Origin: Sarocladium kiliense
Lineage: Eukaryota; Ascomycota; Sordariomycetes; Hypocreales; Sarocladiaceae
Assembly (NCBI GenBank): GCA_030734395.1
Contig: JAUZTG010000029.1
Location: forward strand, 4,526,001 to 4,590,000
DNA length: 64,000 nt
Direction of reading: 5' to 3'
Part shown: positions 22,869-33,382 of the stretch, piece by piece
Layout of the letters: the number at the start of each line of letters is the position of its first letter
Position numbering within the stretch: position 1 is the stretch's first letter
The notes under the pieces: model-generated
The model's database searches: none
Seen by the model: the letters and a program-made list of their open reading frames with translations, nothing else
Told to the model about the DNA's origin: nothing
Program-made: the position numbers and the translations under genes

Positions 22869-23797
22869 TTAGTAGTATCGATATCCAACCCCGACTCCTG
22901 CTGCTAGAACAGCGAAGAGGATGAACATGTTGCGCGCGGCAGGTGCTACAAGCTCCTTGGTCACTTGAGCCTCCCTGTCTTTCCACCCCTTGTCCTTCGT
23001 ATTGACATGCGGGAAAGGCTCATCAACCACATCTACATCCAGAAAGTCGCAGAGTGGCTTATACCCGTCCTGAGGACTCCACTCGAGGAGGCGTTCCCTT
23101 GGAACAAGCCCTCTGACCATGTTGCAGTGCTCTATTGGCCGTTAGCACCGAGAGTTAGAGATGAATTCTCGAGCCTTGACAGCATACCTTCATATACCCA
23201 TTTACCTCGAGCCGCTGTAGCTGCACCGTGGCCCTCCCTCGAGTCAAAGTTGCGAAACATTCCTGGCCAGAGATACCTCTCGTAGACATTCCAGGCCCAG
23301 AAGAGTCCTGGTTGGAACCAACTGAAGATATAGAAGGACCAATTGTAGTTCACCGCAATGACCGACTCTTTCATACTCCTCATCCAAGCCTCCTTGTCTT
23401 GTCTCACATTAAGCACAACCTTCGCCTCAGGAAACGCCTGTATCAACTCGGCGGCAAACACACTCCCCGCCGCATCCACCAATGCCTCTGAATGGCCCAA
23501 TACTTCATCAAACTCTTCCGCGGTGATCGGCAGTCCCTTCCCTTCGTTTAGCCACTTTCTCCGCGCCAGACGTACCCAGCCTTCCGCGTAGTTGGGTTGC
23601 TCGAAGAGGATGTCCCAGCCATGGTAGACATTCTGGAGACCCATGCGGGTGAGACCGGCGGCGAGCGATTCGGTGGCGGACCGGGGCGGACCGACGCAGA
23701 TTAATTTGAGGGGCCTGGTGCGTTCGCGGGGAGGTGGTTCGGTTCGTTTATAGATGGTGCTCTCGAGGAACTTCCACCAGAGGGAGTTGAGTGGCAT
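22869..23797 (-). CDS. Sulfotransferase-like P-loop protein with C-terminal membrane anchor
   Basis: Exons 23797-23188 and 23131-22869 give 290 residues. The start MPLNSLWWKFLEST follows fungal members of this family. LICVGPPRSATESLAAGL (about 32-49) is the nucleotide-binding loop in the position of the PAPS 5'-phosphosulfate loop. VLNVRQDKEAWMRSM (about 150) resembles the 3'-phosphate-binding strand with the RDP motif altered to RQD. The last 25 residues are a hydrophobic helix ending GYRYY, so the protein is probably tail-anchored. This fungal family is often mislabelled as NAD-dependent epimerase. Whether it transfers sulfate is unknown. Confidence 0.8.
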
Positions 23798-24329
23798 TGT
23801 GAGGTGTGACGGTGCCGTTACGGCGAGGTTACTGTCAATTGAATGAAGCAGATGGTTTGGGAATGATCTAGTTTCGGCTAAAGAAGACGAAGAAGTCAGG
23901 GTTCGCAACCAGAGTGTCAGTGAATATATACACATGTGAAAGGCGATGCTGAGTGTCTAGGATGCAAGTTGTATTGAGACGACTTCGCCAACCGCCTAGT
24001 GCTGATCGATCATCGTCACCGGTGTCGGTCTTGACCCAATCAGGCGGCAAAGCCCGCTACTATACGACACTTGGGCCGTATCTCGACACGAGCAGAAATC
24101 TGCAGCTGTTGTGCTGCGCCGCCAGGAACCAATAGTCCGGATTCATACAAACAAATCGAGCGTCTAGTCCGCCAAGCGGCTCCGGGATAGTCTCACGCCG
24201 TCAGGTACCAGCTCTCCTAACTGGCCAGTGGGCTTTTCATCAGTTCTCGAGAACCCTGGATCAGTTTGAACATATCTTGATCATCTTCCGGTCCAGTGGT
24301 TTTGTGATATGGTACTTCCTGTGACCACT
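23798..24329. other. Intergenic region
   Basis: About 530 bases between two minus-strand genes. Small frames here have no recognisable content. It must contain the promoter of the sulfotransferase-like gene. Confidence 0.4.
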
Positions 24330-25409
24330 TCATTCTCCAGTCTCTTCATCAACAACCGCCTTAGACAGCACCAGCCACAAAGTCTGCTTCCCAAGATCAA
24401 GCGTCGCATTCGGCTCTTGAACCTCCAATTTCTCAACATGCGCCTCCAAGCTCCGTAGCTGAGCCCCGACACTCAATTCCTTGCGCGTTGCTTCCTCCGT
24501 AATGGCTGAGACGGGCTTCTGAAGCACCTCCGCCAATTCCAGCGAGTCCAACAACACCGCGTAAAGTCCCCTCGCGGCAAACCATTTCTCGTTTGCCACG
24601 GCAATGTAAGCTGCAGCTCGCTGTCTTGGGGTCTTAGGCTTCTTTACGGCCGCAGCAATTGTCATGCCTGGTAGGGACGCTGCGGTTGCAATCAGACCTC
24701 CCACCGCAAACAACGGGATCGTGACCGTTCCACCCACAACCCCCAATGCTGCGCCGATGACGTTCCCCTTCTTTGCATTCTTGCCCACATCCTTGCCCAC
24801 GGCTTTGGCGTGCGATACCACGGACTTAAAGGAGGCTTTGTGCGGGTCAGCAATGGATTTCGCCATCTCGCCAGCATGGCTGATGGCGCGGTCGGAGACT
24901 TTAGCAGTGAGAAAGGCGGAGATCGTAGAAAGGAATGAGAGAAACGAGGAGGATGTGATGCCGTAGGTGAGGAGCAGAGGCGCGTAGGCTGCGAGGAAGG
25001 GCGAAGTTGGAGATGGTGAGGTTTGCGGGATGGCGATCGGGCGGGACGCGATGCTTGACGATGAGGAGGCAGTTCTGGTATAAGCTGGGGGTGAGGATGG
25101 GAAGTTGAAAGGTGAGTCGACGGTGGGGACAGCTTCGGAGCTCGAGTTGGAGGGTCCTGCAGTAGTGGGAGATCGTGATGATGATGTTGATGCCAGAGGG
25201 ACGGTGGAGCCAGTCTTGTCGTCTAGGCTGTGATACTGGCTTCCTGGTGATGCTACTGGTGATGCAGCCGGGGCGGTTGAAGCAACGGCAGCAGCTCTAG
25301 GTGCAGAGGACTCTCCCAGAGCTGCATCCCCAGCATTGTCGTAAGCTGGCGGTGCTTCATCCTGAGTTTGGGCGTCGCGCTGGGCCTCAGCCTGTTTTGA
25401 GTACGACAT
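24330..25409 (-). CDS. Conserved-looking fungal protein with PPAY motifs and hydrophobic centre, unknown function
   Basis: Single exon, 359 residues from ATG 25409. The N-terminal 130 residues are disordered, Ser/Pro/Ala-rich, and carry two PPAY motifs (EAPPAYDNAG and SSPPAYTRTA), the classic ligand of WW domains such as those of Rsp5/Nedd4 ubiquitin ligases. A hydrophobic stretch follows (APLLLTYGITSSSFLSFLS), then an amphipathic region, a Gly-rich hydrophobic pair (VIGAALGVVGGTVTIPLFAV and GGLIATAASLPGMTIAAAV) that could insert in a membrane, and a helical C-terminus (SVGAQLRSLEAHVEKLEVQE). I do not recognise the family. The PPAY motifs suggest ubiquitin-dependent trafficking of a membrane-associated protein, which is inference. 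Confidence 0.75.
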   Translation of the reverse strand: MSYSKQAEAQRDAQTQDEAPPAYDNAGDAALGESSAPRAAAVASTAPAASPVASPGSQYHSLDDKTGSTVPLASTSSSRSPTTAGPSNSSSEAVPTVDSPFNFPSSPPAYTRTASSSSSIASRPIAIPQTSPSPTSPFLAAYAPLLLTYGITSSSFLSFLSTISAFLTAKVSDRAISHAGEMAKSIADPHKASFKSVVSHAKAVGKDVGKNAKKGNVIGAALGVVGGTVTIPLFAVGGLIATAASLPGMTIAAAVKKPKTPRQRAAAYIAVANEKWFAARGLYAVLLDSLELAEVLQKPVSAITEEATRKELSVGAQLRSLEAHVEKLEVQEPNATLDLGKQTLWLVLSKAVVDEETGE

Positions 25410-26046
25410 CGGTACTGAATGGTGATGAGCAATGGCGTGAAGCTTGATGTCTAGATATCTCGGCGAGGTTGAGGGGAAATTTGAATGCTGACGTCCGTGT
25501 GTTAGAACTGCCAGATACAGGTACGTACCTAAGGTCGTTGTAGTTTAGGCTACGGCACAGAATCCCACCGATGTTATATACTAGAGAACCTGGTCTCTTC
25601 CTAGGGAGCACGAGGCAAAGGAGCTTAGCTTCTTGCAGCAGATCGACGCGTATTTCTGCATGTGTCGCAGCCAATCAGTCAGCCGATCGCTTCTTCGTTA
25701 TTATGGCTATCTGTAAGATGTCAGCCCAGTGTAGATAATACGGCAATATGGTCGGTCAGCAAGATCGACTATCTGCGTAGCTCAGAATCTGAAGTAACAC
25801 GCGGGTAGAATTACGGCACCCTTGTCCAAATGGGACTTCGGTCAGTTTGGCCAAGTTCAAAGACGCGGAGGAAAGATACGGCGAATGCGAATGCGAGGGC
25901 GATGCTAAAACCTAGCCACATTGAGAGCACAGAGGTCGCCAACTTTCTCGATTATAGAACCAACAATACTAAAGGCTAGACATAGGTCACGGAAAAATCG
26001 AATTCCATTAACGCCGTTACATGCTCCGAAATGCTTCTCTCGTCAT
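25410..26046. other. Intergenic region
   Basis: About 640 bases between two minus-strand genes. One 95-codon minus-strand frame (25387-25674) overlaps the start of the PPAY gene in another frame and has no recognisable domain. Nothing else seen. Confidence 0.4.
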
Positions 26047-27249
26047 CTATAATTCAGTCCTCATGCTCGAATGCCCCTCCGTCCCGCTCTCCTCCCCTCT
26101 CCTAACAACCCTCTTCGGCATATGATCCTTCAAGTCCATCCACTCCACCGTGAACGCCGTCACAATCTTCGCCCAGTCCCTTGTCGTCTCTAGATCCAGA
26201 TGCTCGCCGTCATCGTCAATCGTATGCCAGACAGTGGGGAACGGGCTGGGAATCATGTGTAGAATGTCGACGCCCCGACGCATGAAAGGGATGTGGTCGT
26301 CCTCAATACTGCCCCGGCCGAAGTGCTTGGAGCTCTTATCGGCCTCAGGGAGGAATGGCTTCAGAGGTTTGGTCTCAAGAACGCCGAGGTCACGCATGCG
26401 CTTCTCGATGGTAGCCATGTTCTTGTAAGCCCAATGAGTGGTGAGGAAGTATGATGGGATAACGGGGTCCTTGGAGCCAAGAAGGTCGAGGAGAACAAAG
26501 AGACTGATGGATTGAAGAGCGTTCTGGAAGGTCGACATGGATGGGTGGAATTGGTTCTCCCACTCTTCGGCTAGCGACCTGCATAGTGCTCTTGTCAGTC
26601 TGTGACCGCGGTGAAACTGGTATCAATGGTAAACTTACCGAGCGCCGTACAGCGAGTCTGTGTCTGTCCATCGAACGAATGCCTCCTCTCCATCTAGTAA
26701 TAAGATCTGCACTCCCTCCGCACTCTCAAGCAGATCATCTACCTCTCCATCGTCCTGCATCTTCTTCCAACGCGCGGTCAGCGCACTGTCGATACTCCTC
26801 GCCACATGCAAGAGCATTGCGCATGGAGCAGCACTGTCCGTAGCGCCAATGAAACCTTTGGGTGTAAGCTTGCTGTCGAAATGCGCTACAAGTGTCAGCC
26901 GCGACACGTCGCCGGTGCTCGCCCATGGAGGGTCTCGGCGGAAAATGATGTTGGAGAAGGGCACTTCGTCAGTCCCTGTGGCTGGTGTCGTGGATGTGGA
27001 GTTTTGCCAGATCAGATCCCAGTCTGGCAGGTTGTCGGAGAAGAAGTCGACGAAGTGGCGCTGGGTTTTGAAGTTGCCCTCGGTGCCAGGAACGCGGGGG
27101 ATGAGGATCGGAGCAAGGAGCTTGCCATTCTGGATGTCGAAATCGTCGCCGGGCGAAGGGATATTTCGCAGGTCGTCGTCGGACAGGCTTGCGATTGCAG
27201 CGGCAGTGGAAGCAAGGCCGAGAACGAGGGATGGGAGTGAGGGAAGCAT
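26047..27249 (-). CDS. Secreted glutaminyl-peptide cyclotransferase-like M28 protein
   Basis: Exons 27249-26639 and 26578-26047 give 380 residues. A signal peptide covers about residues 1-20 (MLPSLPSLVLGLASTAAAIA). The M28-type zinc site is complete for the cyclase family: D138 in GATDSAAPCAML, E188/E189 in LLLDGEEAF, and H322 in TVWHTIDDDGEHLD; the strand LTLVAHFDSK precedes them. GRGSIEDDHIPFMRRGVDILHMI is the conserved substrate loop. The family converts N-terminal glutamine of secreted peptides to pyroglutamate. Single-zinc cyclase versus two-zinc aminopeptidase is judged from the EDDHIPF loop and WMDL end; I favour cyclase. Works in the secretory pathway or outside the cell. Confidence 0.9.
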
Positions 27250-28599
27250 CGCGAATTGTGGTGATATTCACCCCCAGCGCTGTCGAAGAGCAGGGGAGGG
27301 AGGTTTCGCTGGTATAAGTAATCGAAAGGTACGCGGCAGAGAAGAAAAGAAGAATGTGTTGCGGGCAGAACATGCAGACGTATCCCGGGGTCTTTGAAAA
27401 GAGTGTAAACGACCGGGCTGCTTCGTCGAGGCTTGGCCTGCCAGAGTATCGACGTGGCTAGATGAAGGATGCGCAGGGTTTCATTGTCCTCCCGTACCAT
27501 TGTTCGCGGCACAGGAGGATGCAGGGAGACGGAGCTGTACAGTGCCCATTAGCTGTGTGAAGGTGTCTTTCGCACGGTGATCTCTAGGGTTGGGGTTACG
27601 GTAGTATGTCTACCGCTCCCTATGCGATCCAACGACTACAGGGTCTTGCAACAATGGAAACATGAGATGCAGTGAAAGGTAGGTAGATCTTTGCTCTCTC
27701 ATTCATACCGATCAACAGCCTGAGGCAACTTGCTCGTTCTAGCGTCAAGAGTATCAGTTCGTTGGCTACTCCCAAAATGTCGATCCAGTCCTGGCACGAG
27801 TAGTACAACACCAGCCGCCATTGCTCTGGCAAATGGCGTTAATAAGAGTTAAACTCCATTCTATGCGACTTGTTCATGTTGTCATGCCTGGTCATGTGAC
27901 AGTGTCCTTGGTCGACTGCACCCATGGTTTCTTTGTTGCCTGCTACGGACATCGTGGTAAGCTAAACGCCGAAGGGGCTCAACCGATCTTTCTGCGGTCA
28001 GAAGCCTTCAATCGTGATGCGCCGACAACACAACGCATCCAAGATTCACATGTTATGACATCTTCTTGATCTTTACTGCAGGCCCCTTTGTTCGAATGTA
28101 TCATTGCATCCATCACCTCGATTTCATCGGCGACCGTCTGAGCAGTGGGGGCTGTACAAGCTATCGCCGGCCGACACAGGCGCCGAAAGCGCAGTATCAC
28201 TGTGCGCATCGGCGTTAAGGCTACATGATGAACAATGTGCACGATCCTATCGCCGGAGACTTTTTCGGCCCACCGTGGTATGCACTCTGTCACTCTAGAA
28301 TCGATCTATGCTTTTACTGCCTTCTTCTAAAGTCCTACCTAAACTCCTAGCTGGTTCGGGTTTGCTTTTGTGCGCTCGGCGTTGCGCTCCACGACTTCAG
28401 CCAGGAACTACATCATGGACTTCGATTCAAAGTATAAAGCTAAACTCCTGTCTCGGTGGACTGGTTGTCTCAATCTCGTCATCATCACTCACATATCAAC
28501 ACTCAGTTAAACCTAATCTTTCAACTCCGACAAGCATTACTCAACGATAATTTATACCAACTCACACCCTACTCTTTCCAATCACAACACACATATACA
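27250..28599. promoter_or_regulatory. Divergent intergenic region, glutaminyl cyclase / SDR
   Basis: About 1.35 kb without a convincing gene. A TATAAA at 28433-28438 lies about 165 bases before the SDR start and is its probable TATA box. Small frames at 27620-28298 have no recognisable domain. Confidence 0.5.
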
Positions 28600-29522
28600 A
28601 TGTCCTCCCAAACACCCGTCTGGTTCATTATTGGCGCCAGCAGTGGCTTCGGTCAAATTATCGCCAAAGAAGCCCTCAAGCGCGGCCAAAATGTCATCGC
28701 CGCTAGTCGGCGCCCCGAAGCCATGGCCGATCTCAAGGAGGCTGGTGCCACTGTGATGGCAGTGGATGTCACTTCTAGCGAGAAAGCACTGGCAGAGAAG
28801 GTGAAGGAAGCGGTTCAGGTGCATGGCTTTATCACACATGTGATCAATGCTGTTGGCTATGCACTTGGTGGTGCAAATGAGTCGGTCAGGTACGTTGCAT
28901 CCTTGCCAGCCAGGATCGAGGATGAAGGCTAATGTTACCGATCTCCAGTGACGAACTCGCTCTGCATCAGTTCACCACGAATGTCCTCGGTACCATGAAG
29001 ATTACCCGCCTTACCACTCCCTACCTCCGCAAACAGCGCTCCGGTGTCATCGTCAACTTTGGCTCCCTGGGAAGCTGGATGGGTGCCCCAGGCATGTCCC
29101 ACTACGCCGCCTCCAAGTGGGCTGTCTCCGGGTTTTCTGAATCTATGACCGCGGAGTTGGCACCTCTTGGTATCAGTGTCATTTGCATCGAGCCTGGCTA
29201 CTTCCGTACTGGGTTTCTCAACTCAGGTCATGTTATCTGGTCTCCAGACCGCATGGAGGAGGTGTACAAGGGCACGCCGGCCGATGACTATCGTGAACTG
29301 GCGGCACAATTCAACAACAACCAGCCTGGTGATGTCAGCAAGGCTGGACCGCTCATTGTGGATGTCTTGACCAAGTCTGGCGCGTCCAAAGGTCGCGATA
29401 TTCCAATGCGCCTGATCCTAGGATCGGACTGTGTCGGGGTAGTGAAGGCAAAGTGCGAATCGACCCTCGCGTTGTTGGACGAATGGAGCGACGTCTCTCT
29501 CACGACGGATTATGACATCTGA
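28600..29522 (+). CDS. Short-chain dehydrogenase/reductase (classical SDR)
   Basis: Exons 28600-28889 and 28949-29522 give 287 residues. The Rossmann cofactor loop is GASSGFG (12-18). ASRRP after the second strand favours NADP(H). The NNAG-equivalent reads NAVG. The catalytic serine lies in NFGSLGSW (about 136-139), with Y149 and K153 in YAASK. The post-catalytic PGYFRTGF motif is present. The domain order fits classical fungal SDRs near the ketoreductase/oxidoreductase groups. Substrate unknown. It stands alone and is not part of a visible pathway cluster. Confidence 0.9.
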
Positions 29523-29868
29523 GCGGGAAGCGGATCCTCCATTAAATTGCAAATTTCAGCGGTGCAGAGGTTAGCGAGAAGCGGGAATATAATTGGGGAA
29601 GATTTCGGTAATGGATAATGCGAAGTAGTTGAATTGAATTCTTCCATAAAGTCTCATCAGAAAATGTGCTCCTCCCATGTAGCGGGATATCCAGTGCGCC
29701 GTATGATGCTGTATGGAGTCTCTAAGTAACGCCAGTTCATATGCTGCGCTAGCTTCATCGTCTTTCTAGCAGCGCCATGTCGATCAAAACTCCAGCTCTG
29801 CAGATGCTTAAAACCCTGGAAACGACTCTTTTGTTGAAAAGGGATTCCGCATGCGATTCTCGTCTTGG
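29523..29868. other. Convergent 3' region
   Basis: About 350 bases between the 3' ends of the SDR (plus) and the phosphotransferase (minus). No gene seen. Confidence 0.4.
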
Positions 29869-31359
29869 CTAATGGATCTTCTCAGCCGCTCGTGCTTGCT
29901 TGTTGGCGATCTGCTTCTCTTTTGGGATTGTCAAGGCGTTGATGCCTAGGAACTCGCAAATAGCCGTAATGACAAGGTATGCCCATCGGAAGTAGACGAT
30001 GACAGAGAAGATGAAATATGCCCAAAGGTATTGAAGCTCGAGGTGGGCGCTGATCTGAGGCAACCCAAACCTCGGGAGGTTACCCAGAATAGCGCCACCA
30101 ACGAGTGGTGTCAACATAACAGTCCAGTACGGGAAGGGCTGGCGGGTCAGATGGGCCAGAATCATCTTAGTGGTCATCCTGCCGAACACCAGCGACAGCG
30201 TTAGGCAGAACAGGACAAGGTGGTTGTCGCGCATCAATGTGCTGTACGGAGAGAAAACCCACGCGCCGATAGCGAGTGTGTAAACCAACATGGGTGTCCA
30301 TTCCAAGAAGACCGGAGCTACAGGCAAATTATTCTTTCGCCTCGCCCGAGCAACATTGAGGACGCAGAAGGGAATGTGCCCGACAATGAGGCTGCCAACA
30401 ATGAGGCCGATCCAGATATCTCGAAAGGTCGTCTGGCCCAAAATTTCTGTCAAACCCGGGAAACTGTCTCCGAAAAATTCGACCAAGGGCTGCGTCCAGA
30501 TCTCTGGGCCATAGATACCGGAAATGGCCATGATGGCGCAGGCGATGAGTAGCCCTTCAGTCGGTCCGTTCACGTAACCCAGGTAAAGGGTATGGGTGTG
30601 GTAGGTCTCCCATGTAGAGAAGAACATGGGCAAGCAGGGGCATAGTGCGGTGAATACGCCAGCGTGGGTAGTGCCGAGGCCCATCGCTGCGGTTTCAAGG
30701 AGGCTCGCAAGCGTGCAGTTGAGGCTGTCAATGCCATGGTCGAACAGTTCTCCAAGACCACTAGATGTGCCAGTTCTCCGGGCTTGCTTGCCGTCAACGT
30801 TATCCATGGTCTGGTACATGAACAAGCCGAAAGCGAAGCTGAAGTATAGCCATCCAGGTCCCTATGGTTTCCAGTCAGATTTGTAGAAGCCTCGTTACGG
30901 GGATGGGGGGAGCCGCACAGGTCCTACAAGGTCCGGCATGAAGACTACCAGTAGACCAATGTTGCCAAGGATGAAGAAGAACCCGAGGAGGGTTACCATG
31001 TTCGGAGCAATCCATAACGGCAGAAAGTTCACAAATGCATTCCACTACAAGAAACATTCATGTTAGCGGGGCTATGTTTGCGAAAGGAGCGGTCGAAGGT
31101 CGGCCGGCGATGCGTACCCAAGGGCCAAGAATGTATTTTGAAACCGGCGACTTGTCGACGCTCGAGTATTTGTAGGATTTGAGGTGAATAAGAGCATCGT
31201 CGGAGATACAATCGACTGTTCCTTTTTCTGTAGCGGCAAGGCGCGAGTCTGGTCAGCCATGCATACAGACGTGGAGGTGGGGGTTGGGTGTGCGTCACTG
31301 GGGTACGGGAACTATAAAAAATCGCACCAGGGATCAAACTCACTGGTATTGGGTCCCAT
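29869..31359 (-). CDS. ept1: CDP-alcohol phosphotransferase (choline/ethanolamine phosphotransferase)
   Basis: Final enzyme of the Kennedy pathway: transfers phosphocholine or phosphoethanolamine from the CDP-alcohol to diacylglycerol in the ER or Golgi membrane. I join four exons: 31359-31344 (only 16 bases), 31227-31118, 31044-30928 and 30861-29869, giving 411 residues. The start reads MGPNTKKGTVDCISDDAL, and LKSYKYSSVDKSPVSKYIL is the conserved N-terminal block. The CAPT catalytic motif is complete: D101, D104, G105, A108, R109, G118, D122 and D126 in DNVDGKQARRT and GELFDHGID. Seven or more hydrophobic membrane segments follow. The motif does not separate choline from ethanolamine specificity. 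Confidence 0.93.
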
Positions 31360-32626
31360 GGTGCCTCCTCCGCCTCTTGATGAGGGTTCGTGATGATACA
31401 ATGGCAATGTGGCCTTCTCAGACATGAGGGGCAAGAAGAGAAGAAGAAGTTGTACCGGAGGGGAAGGCTGCGGTAAAGAAAGCTGCAGCAGCCGGGCAGG
31501 GAGTGGAGGCTTGTGTCGAGGGGCTGGCGGATAGGGGAGCCGCTTCGGTTGCGAGGGTTGGCGGTATGTAGGCTCCTGCAGGTGGGCAGTGGTTGGCCTC
31601 GGACTGGAGCAGTAGTGTTGAACAAATCAGGTGCGGGTGGAAGAAATGGCTCCTTTGTTTCTTTTACCGTGTGAGGTGTCTTTCTGCATCCCGGTTGGTG
31701 GGAAAGGTGATCTCGGACGACGTGTTGCAGAGGCGAAGCTGGACTGGATTGGACCCCACGACCCGAAGACGGAACTCCAGTCTGTGCACTGAAGGCCCAC
31801 TGGCTCGCCAATAATTTGCTCTGTTCTTTTCGTTGGGCCTTCCTGGTTGATCCCCCTGTTCGTGGGACCTGGTAGTGGGTCGGTGTGGCTATAGCCCAAG
31901 CAGGAACCGCAACAGCCTCGGGACTTGCCGTTGGCAATTGTAGATGGTAATGATCCAAAGCAACATTTAGGTCACTTGTGCTTCGCAAGTCCTTGAGTAT
32001 TGCTGTGCTCTACATGCTGCAGATATGTGACGCACGGTGTAAACCATGAAACGATTGCGGCATGATCACGAGCTCCGGCTGGAGGCACTATGGAGAGCGC
32101 CCCTGACACGTGACAGCCTCTCCAAAACGGCCATCTGTTCATCTGCCTCATCTGACCTTGCAACCGAACGTCCCATCGGAAGAGGTGTTCTTATACAATC
32201 AGTGCTGTTTATCAAGAGTGCCACGACGGAATTACTTACATTGTCACCAAAGATAAGATCATCCTACAGGACTCTGACTCGATATTCTTGCAGTCTTCGC
32301 TTTGCTATCTGATCTATTAATGGACCTCCTATCTGAATTATTATTCGGGTCGCTATCAGAATCAATGTTCGCATGGTTCGGTGCGTTTACGTCGAAATAT
32401 ACGTATATACTAAACCGCTACACAAGGAAGTGACACAGTGTCGACTACATCACAATCACGCCAGGTTGACACCTCAAGTTATCTCTCCTAATTGAACTGT
32501 GCTCAATATTAATGTATTACGCCGCTACCGTGCGGAACACCATGACCTTCGCTGACCAAACTCCAGAGCAAATGCAAGTAGCTTCACCGTAACCAAAAAG
32601 CACCAGAAAGTTAGGCATGGAATGCC
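31360..32626. other. Intergenic region
   Basis: About 1.27 kb between two minus-strand genes: promoter of the phosphotransferase and 3' end of the GPI protein. The minus-strand frame at 31029-31988 is a composition-driven overlap with the phosphotransferase 5' exons, not a gene. Nothing else recognised. Confidence 0.4.
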
Positions 32627-33382
32627 TTAGAGCAGCGCAAAGCCAGCGAACAGACCACCCATCACCATAGCCAAGCCGTAAGCCTTGCCCACGCCAAGGG
32701 CAGCTGCAGCTCCAGGCTCGTTGACGTTCTTGGGCTTCGAAGAGCTATCCTCGTTGTTGTCACCGTCGTCGGACCCTGGGCTGTTCGTGAAGATGGTATC
32801 CTCATCGTCTTCGTCATTGGTCGCGCTGGCTGTGGGTTTCGTGGTGCTGGTCCCGGTCGTAGAGGCGGTTTTCTTTGCAGGGTCGGAAGCACCACAGGGG
32901 TTGTCCTCTCGGCAAGACGACGCGCAAGCGTTGTTGCCGCCACAGGCAGTAACGCACTGGTTCCCCCATTCCTGGCAAACGAAGTAAGGCAGCGTGAGGG
33001 TGTACTCGGTCATGTTCGGTCGCTTGTTGTTGCCGCAAAGGCAGCCATAGTTGAGGTTCTCCTGAAAGGTGCATCAAGCATTAGAAATATGAGTGAGTTG
33101 TTTGCAATACTGGTAAAAAACCTACGGGATCACATTCATTGACCAGAGTCGTGCGAGGCTCAACCTGCTGGCAAATGATGGGGCAAGTTGACTTTTCACT
33201 CTGGCACCATTGCTCTGTTTGCCATGGTAAGCGTTGCCGTACTATCAAAGCGGAGAGAATGCATCTTCGGGCTCACCTCTCTTGCTGAGCGGCACACTAT
33301 CGGGGTCGATGTAGTAGTCGGCCCGGGCGACGGCAGCAAAAGCCAGGGCTAAGGCGAGCGCAGAAGAACGGAGGGAGGGCAT
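32627..33382 (-). CDS. DUF7707-type cysteine-rich GPI-anchored surface protein
   Basis: Exons 33382-33277, 33214-33126 and 33061-32627 give 209 residues. The signal peptide is about residues 1-21 (MPSLRSSALALALAFAAVARA). The mature domain shows DSVPLSKREQWCQSEKSTC, ICQQVE, NECDPENLNYGCLC, PNMTEYTLTLPYF and CVTACGGNNAC: about twelve cysteines with the spacing of a fungal secreted family. A Ser/Thr/Asp-rich stalk follows, then a C-terminal hydrophobic GPI signal (AMVMGGLFAGFALL). The intron boundary at 33215 was chosen because it gives the family's LSKR-x-QWC junction; a shorter intron would insert extra residues. Cell wall or plasma-membrane surface; role unknown. Confidence 0.87.

Noticed and set aside
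18898..29522. Secondary-metabolite cluster around the serine racemase-like, dioxygenase, sulfotransferase-like and SDR genes
   Set aside because: No backbone synthase is present, and the enzymes are interleaved with unrelated genes and wide gaps.
31029..31988. 319-codon minus-strand frame
   Set aside because: It overlaps the true small exons of the phosphotransferase in other frames and has no domain of its own.
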